55,000 nt of DNA, taken from Leishmania martiniquensis. Its lineage: Eukaryota > Euglenozoa > Kinetoplastea > Trypanosomatida > Trypanosomatidae. Under the pieces are notes generated by a model. It had not been told where the DNA came from. It saw nothing but the letters and a program-made list of their open reading frames with translations, and ran no database searches. The stretch covers positions 1,192,501 through 1,247,500 of the forward strand of contig NC_090169.1 in the NCBI RefSeq assembly GCF_017916325.1. The letters run 5' to 3'. The position numbers were made by a program, and so were the translations under genes. Of the stretch, positions 50,085-55,000 are shown in pieces (positions within the stretch are counted from its first letter, which is position 1; each line of letters begins with the position of its first letter).

Positions 50085-51995
50085 ATGCTCCGCGCATCAG
50101 ACTCGGTTCGGCTGGGTATGATTCAGGCTGCCGCAGAGCTAACAGCCGCCTCGCAGAGCACACGTCGGGACGCTAACGCTCAGACAGTGGAGGCGAACCA
50201 TGGTCTCTTCGGAGGCCCACCACCTCATCATCATGGAGCTACGGAGGCGGCGTCCGGCACCACCGCGAGTGCGTCGGCGTCTACGCAGAATACAGGCGGT
50301 ATGGCCTCGGCGGCTGCCGATGCGCAGCCGTCGCAAGCACAGGCTCAGTCAGCCGAAGACGACGAGGAACAGCCCATTGAGGAGCTTGTCAACACTACCG
50401 TGATTCACCTAGACAAGCCCATAGAGCATATCCCAGCGATTTCCCCGCCTGAGTTGAAGCTGATCGGGCGGTGCGTCACTTTCAAAGGCGACACGACCAT
50501 CGCCGGCGAGACCTGTTCATTTTATTACGAGGGCCTCGTCGGCACGATCAACAAGGAAACTGTCATGCTGATCCATGTGCGCCGGTACACCGAGGAGGAT
50601 TTCCAAGTCCACAAACTAGAGCGCAAGCATGCCTCTGCAGTCAATGACAGCCTGAAGTCGTCAACGTCCGAGGGCACTGGGGCAGTGTCGAGTAGCGGTC
50701 TGGATGGCATGCCTTATGCTGCCCGCGGCGCGGCGCGCGAGGAGATCGAAGCAAACGACGCTGGCAACGCCCTTGGCAACTTGCGTGCCTCTACTGCGGC
50801 GAGAAGCGCGCAGATGCCGAACGGCGATGACTTGGACTTCGACCACGAGAGCATCCCCTTCACAGAGCACCAGGAGAAGCCAGACCCCTCGAGCGAGGTT
50901 GCGGAGACACACGCGGAGGCAACTTCGCGAATGCGCAGTCGCATGCGGCAGCAGAAGGGGACAATGGGCCCGATCCCGTATGTAACCTTTTCTCGGTCGC
51001 ACATCCACCACGTTGAGTTTGGGGTGGACCCGCAGAGCAGCTTCTACTCCATCTTCCAGGACCCGACACGGCACAATTTTGACATGCAGTGCCTCCGCAT
51101 GTTTGTGCGGCGCTATATTATTCACACCTCTCAGGGCAACAACCCGCGTTGTGTCCCACTCCGCGCCTTCATCACGACTCGCTGTAAGTGTCCCAACCTC
51201 GACAACGACCTGCTCGTGCGCACCACCCGTGAGGAGCTCGCACACCTCATCAAGATCGACCGCGATGTCCGACGCACCAAGAAGAGGAAGGAGCAGATCC
51301 GCCGCAACGTGCTGCGGTCTTACCGAGCGCCAAACGGCCTCTTCCGGCGTACGGGGGTTCTCTTCCTCACTCACCTCCCGCAGCAAACCCTCACCGTTGC
51401 CTCGATGGAAATTATGGTGACGCTCGTGCTGCTCCTCTATACGCTCATGACGATCCTCACAGCGGAGCCCAATGTCATAGGCGTCTACCTCACCAAGATT
51501 TACTCGTACGTCTTTGCAACAGTAGTTGTCGGTTTAGTCGCCACCGCGTGTACGTCTCTGCACGCGCTTCGCATGGTGCTTCCGCTTCATGACGGCATCT
51601 ACCTGGTGGGGCTGCGCGTCTTCTTCACCGTGGCCGTCATTGTTTGCTCTGTAGTGACGATGATTGCCGCAGGCGCGCAGACGAGTTATGAGCGCTTCTT
51701 CACCTTTTTGGATAACGAGCTCATAAGACCTAGGCTGTGCGCCTTTTACAGCTCGCATCGGTGTAGCGGTATCGAAGTTCCCTGCACCAGCATCTATGCA
51801 GAGAGACGATTCTGTGCATGCCATAATATCAGATACGACAACTACCCTTGCCAGGTGCTCATGATCACTTATGTTCAACGGGGTCTCATTCCGATCCTGT
51901 GCCTCTCCTTCATATTATTCACGACCGCTCTCTTTGACGGCTACATGCACCTGCGCCTCTTCCACATCGCGCATCTCCTCCAACGTCGAAGGTAA
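50085..51995 (+). CDS. Four-transmembrane protein with six-cysteine loop
   Basis: A 636-residue protein not assigned to a family. Residues 1-110 are Ala/Gln/Ser-rich and acidic. A folded region at about 110-180 (ELKLIGRCVTFKGDT, CSFYYEGLVGTINKETVMLIHVRRYTEEDF) is followed by a disordered acidic linker and another folded part at about 300-430 (YVTFSRSHIHHVEFGVD, MQCLRMFVRRYIIHTS). Four hydrophobic helices lie at about 441-460, 474-494, 510-531 and 600-622. The loop between the third and fourth contains six Cys (RLC, HRC, VPC, RFCAC, YPC), recalling a tetraspanin-like large loop, although the CCG signature is absent. Probably a surface or endomembrane protein with a long cytosolic N terminus. 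The ATG at 50085 follows a C/T tract with AG at 49949-49950. Confidence 0.8.
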   Translation: MLRASDSVRLGMIQAAAELTAASQSTRRDANAQTVEANHGLFGGPPPHHHGATEAASGTTASASASTQNTGGMASAAADAQPSQAQAQSAEDDEEQPIEELVNTTVIHLDKPIEHIPAISPPELKLIGRCVTFKGDTTIAGETCSFYYEGLVGTINKETVMLIHVRRYTEEDFQVHKLERKHASAVNDSLKSSTSEGTGAVSSSGLDGMPYAARGAAREEIEANDAGNALGNLRASTAARSAQMPNGDDLDFDHESIPFTEHQEKPDPSSEVAETHAEATSRMRSRMRQQKGTMGPIPYVTFSRSHIHHVEFGVDPQSSFYSIFQDPTRHNFDMQCLRMFVRRYIIHTSQGNNPRCVPLRAFITTRCKCPNLDNDLLVRTTREELAHLIKIDRDVRRTKKRKEQIRRNVLRSYRAPNGLFRRTGVLFLTHLPQQTLTVASMEIMVTLVLLLYTLMTILTAEPNVIGVYLTKIYSYVFATVVVGLVATACTSLHALRMVLPLHDGIYLVGLRVFFTVAVIVCSVVTMIAAGAQTSYERFFTFLDNELIRPRLCAFYSSHRCSGIEVPCTSIYAERRFCACHNIRYDNYPCQVLMITYVQRGLIPILCLSFILFTTALFDGYMHLRLFHIAHLLQRRR

Positions 51996-54900
51996 AGTCT
52001 TCCCCTCTCTTCTCTCTGTCTTACACGCACACACACAACGAATTCTCCCCCCTCTCTATCACCGCAGCCTTGCACGCCTCTTCCCCCCATTGCCGCTTTT
52101 TGCTCTTCCCTTTAGCGGGTGATCGTTGCGATTGCTTCTTGTTGCTTGTCCTTTTCATGTTTTTGTTTTCGTCTGATTGAAACAGATGCGGCTGCAGAGC
52201 CGTGCATTATGTAAGGGCTGCCCGAATGTCTTCGTGTTTGTGTGTGTGTGTTTCTGTGCTGTCTCTCTAAAGCCCTTTTACTCAGCTTTCTTTTTTTGTA
52301 CCGCGGCATGCGGCGCTGGTCGTTTGTGAGGATCTGCAAAGCGCAGCGTCTGATAACCGTGACACTGAAGAGCAGAGGCACTCATTGGTTTTACCCTATT
52401 GCTGTTGTAGCGATCTCGGCAGCACCGTCACGAATGCTCTCTCTTTACCGTGTGATTTCTCTCTTAACTTCTCTTTCTTTCTCCATGAGCTGGCCTTCCT
52501 GTGCTCTGCCATTCTTCTAACTGCATCTTCTCAGACGCAGAGTGAATGCGCTGAGGAGAGCAAGTGCGGTTGGATCGGGCGTATATCTTCACGCTCGCTT
52601 GCAGAGATGGCCCTGAAGAGGACAAGCAATACAAAAGACGTGGATTCAGCCCACTCGCTGCGAGAGAGAGGGAAAATGGAGGGGCGGCGCATCTGCCACC
52701 AACACATTCCCTCCGAGAATGGCACGTCAAACAGCAACAAGTGCAGTTTACGATTCAGGAAGAGATGAGTGCAGCACTGGCCGATGCGGTGAACGCGTCT
52801 GGGCCCATGAAGGCTCTTTTCAGGCATTCCGGTCAACAGTAAAGGCGCATTTCGTGAACAATGTATGGTGTGAGGCGTGCATTTGGCAGTGCACAAGTGT
52901 CTCCTTCGATGCCCCGCACGGGCCATACCTTTTTTCTCTTTTTTTTGCCGCCTGGTGCAACGAAGAAGAAAGCTCGGCCAAAAATCTTCTCAGGGAAGGG
53001 CGAAAGCATGCTTCTATGCCGTCGTGCTGCTTGCCATGCGCTTCATTGATACAGACTCATTCGAGAAGCGCACGCCCCTCGCCCCTTCTCTCATTCAAGC
53101 TCTCGGCCGTTTGTCTTTTTTTTCTAGTGCCCCCCCCCGCCGGAGAGACAGAACAACGGAACGTTGCGAAAAGAAAGGCACAGGGAGCAGGAGCTGTGAA
53201 GAGAAACGTTTGTGTGGTGGTGTATGAGGAGGGCAGCAGGCACCTGCGTTCCTTTCTTTTCTCTCTCTCGGTCTCTTTGTTTGCTGTTCATACGACCTCT
53301 ATGCACAGATTTGACGGAATGACAAGGAAAAAGGGAGGCAGAGAAAACGAGATGACGTCCGCCGGACGCTTACCTGCCTCCTTTTGTACGCATGTGAAGG
53401 CCTCTTCCCCCCACACGCACACACGCACTAACGTGATAAAGTTTTTTTTCGCACGCGGTCTTTTCTTTGGCACGCCTCGACATTCTCTGCTGTTTTCTTC
53501 TTCGTATTTCGCTACCCTTGAGCTTTTTGCCTTCCTCCAGAGACACTTCCCTACCCCCACCCACCACGCTTCTGCGAAGGAGCGCTGGCTGCTGTACGGA
53601 CTCCACTTCCCACTTTCCCGGCACTCCTTTCACCATGGGAACAGCCGCTCCTTAATCGGCGCGCATGCTTTGGAGAAATCGATGATGGCGCCTACACATC
53701 CCACTTCCTCAGGAGAAATCGATAATCCTGAAGTATCTCGCTACGGAATAGCTTCTCACCTGTCATGCAGCTCGCCCCCCAACATGGCTACGTACACGCT
53801 GCCGTCCACAGAGGGATCTGAGCTGGCGCTATACCGAAGAGGCGTGCCGCCATCATGACGCCGTGTCACCCGGCTACGCGTCCTGCCGACAGTGCAGCCA
53901 CCACACACGCCTCCCCCCACTGTCCTTCTGCTTTGGCCGCATGGCGGTGAGGCTGAGTGCTCGCCTGCGCCCTCCTCGGCGGGACTGTGATGGGCTGGGC
54001 AACGTGAGCCGGTGCTGTGGGGTCCGGCCGCTCGACGAATCGAAAGGCTGCCCTGCGCAAGAGGTACGTGTCAGGTGCATGACCCGCTTGCATTGGCGGC
54101 AGCGGCGGCGCACGCGTAGGTGGGGCGAGACGGATGTGAAGGCTGCACGCGAACAGTCGTGGGCCGGCTCGCTGAACGGTTGGAGGAGCCAGACGGCTAA
54201 GAGATGATAACGCCTGTCGCCGCCCTCTCTCCTCGCTGCTGCTGCCGCTGAGCCGGGTGGCCCTCGCTGCGTGTGTGTTCTGTATAGCACCCCAGGGTGT
54301 GTTTCCTTGTTAGGTTGGTGCGTCTCGTGGCGCCACTCTCCATTTTTGTCGTGTGCGGTGCCCGTCTGCTTATGCTCTCCGGCGTATTTGTTGTTTGCCG
54401 GCCTGAGATTCGCCCCAGCGGAGATCTCTATGCTTTCGCATTGCTGTGCCTCCCCGCAGGCGCCCGTTTGGCGCCGACGGCGTCTTGGAAATACGCTTAC
54501 TCGCGCTTTGCCTTGCGTTTTGCCTGCCCTTGCGGTGGTCGCAGCGAAGCGCGCGTGCAGCCTTTCCTTTCTCTTCCCTGTCTCCGGCTCGGCCGTCTTT
54601 TGCGCTCGCACAAGGAAGTGCGTCTGAAAGCGATGGCGATATCTTGCACGCGGTCCCGAGGCTCGCACATGAGCTGGGACGGGGCTGGCAAGGCACGTGT
54701 GTGCGAGGCGGTGGATTCTGCTGCGTGCGTGCGCCGATGCCGAAATGCTTCGCGAGGACATTGGCGCAGCTGTCTCTACAGCCGTCCCGCGCAGATACCT
54801 GAGAGCCGCAGCCGCAGCCCATTCGGACACGCAGGCAAACCGCACGTGGTGCGGACTGCTGCGGACTGCCCCCAACCCTCTTCCCATTCGCTCTCTCTCT

Positions 54901-55000
54901 CTTATTCGCTCCCGCCGCATCCTCTGTTGTCCCTCTCGACATTTGGGCCGTTCCTCCATCGCCGGCTGTCGACGCACTGCATCGGCGTCGCCGTCCTCGG
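51996..55000. other. 3.0-kb 3' spacer to window end, no recognisable gene
   Basis: C/T-rich near 52000-52530 and with T- and C-runs near 52930-53590, then GC-rich from about 53800. It contains the second SIDER-like element. An ATG-started 379-codon frame at 52719-53858 is discussed as rejected. The next gene probably starts beyond 55000. Confidence 0.6.
53852..54161 (+). mobile_element. Degenerate SIDER-like element, copy B
   Basis: Shares its 3' block (54070-54161) with copy A at 47671-47766, in the same orientation and about 6.4 kb downstream. It lies in the spacer after the four-TM gene, in the position of a 3' UTR. The upstream part aligns only loosely. No target-site duplication could be identified by eye. 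Confidence 0.5.

Noticed and set aside
52719..53858. ATG-started 379-codon + strand frame
   Set aside because: Runs through poly-T and C tracts giving Phe/Pro/Leu-rich peptide, codon third positions are not GC-rich as in the real genes, and no domain is seen.

Overview
The window looks like nuclear chromosomal DNA from a kinetoplastid, most likely Leishmania or a close relative. The grounds are: every credible gene is on the + strand; none appears to have an intron; coding blocks are separated by long pyrimidine-rich, microsatellite-rich spacers; and most gene starts follow a polypyrimidine tract plus AG, as expected for spliced-leader trans-splicing of a polycistronic transcript. Family assignments are from memory of sequence patterns; no database search was run. 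The species cannot be fixed from the sequence. I found no rRNA, tRNA, CRISPR array, strand switch or bacterial-type operon.

Seventeen protein-coding genes are supported. In order: a patatin-like lipase (141-1439); a small single-pass protein (7883-8152); a thioredoxin-fold protein without active-site cysteines (8881-9474); a hypothetical protein (10745-11629); a calcyphosin-type EF-hand protein (12441-13709); a small membrane protein (14735-15427); a coiled-coil protein (16215-16790); an NME7/NDK7 homologue (17956-18987); an LRR protein (20713-22014); a low-complexity hypothetical protein (23141-24943); a CEP41-like rhodanese protein (26067-26816); a TTBK-type kinase with a C-terminal CaaX box (29755-32520); a CFAP418/C8orf37 homologue (35514-36566); a right-handed beta-helix protein (37611-39410); a PGRMC/MAPR cytochrome-b5-like protein (40765-41301); a mitochondrial-carrier-family protein (44805-46364); and a four-TM protein with a Cys-rich loop (50085-51995). 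Many open frames begin upstream of these on GTG or TTG. I moved each start to the first credible ATG, usually the first one downstream of a splice-acceptor-like site.

The spacers carry the non-genic structure. A 6.4-kb gene-free stretch after the lipase holds two identical 448-bp direct repeats (2096-2543 and 6718-7165). Two diverged, same-strand copies of another element end at 47766 and 54161 and flank the last gene; they resemble SIDER-type degenerate retroposons. AT-rich palindromes lie near 41.9 kb and 49.3 kb, including a perfect 36-bp palindrome.

Functionally, the middle of the window (about 12-37 kb) is rich in homologues of ciliary or axonemal proteins: NME7, CEP41, TTBK, CFAP418 and possibly the calcyphosin-like protein. 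Trypanosomatid genes in one polycistron are not normally functional operons, so this clustering may be chance, but the unnamed genes between them are reasonable flagellar candidates. The right-hand part holds membrane and mitochondrial functions.
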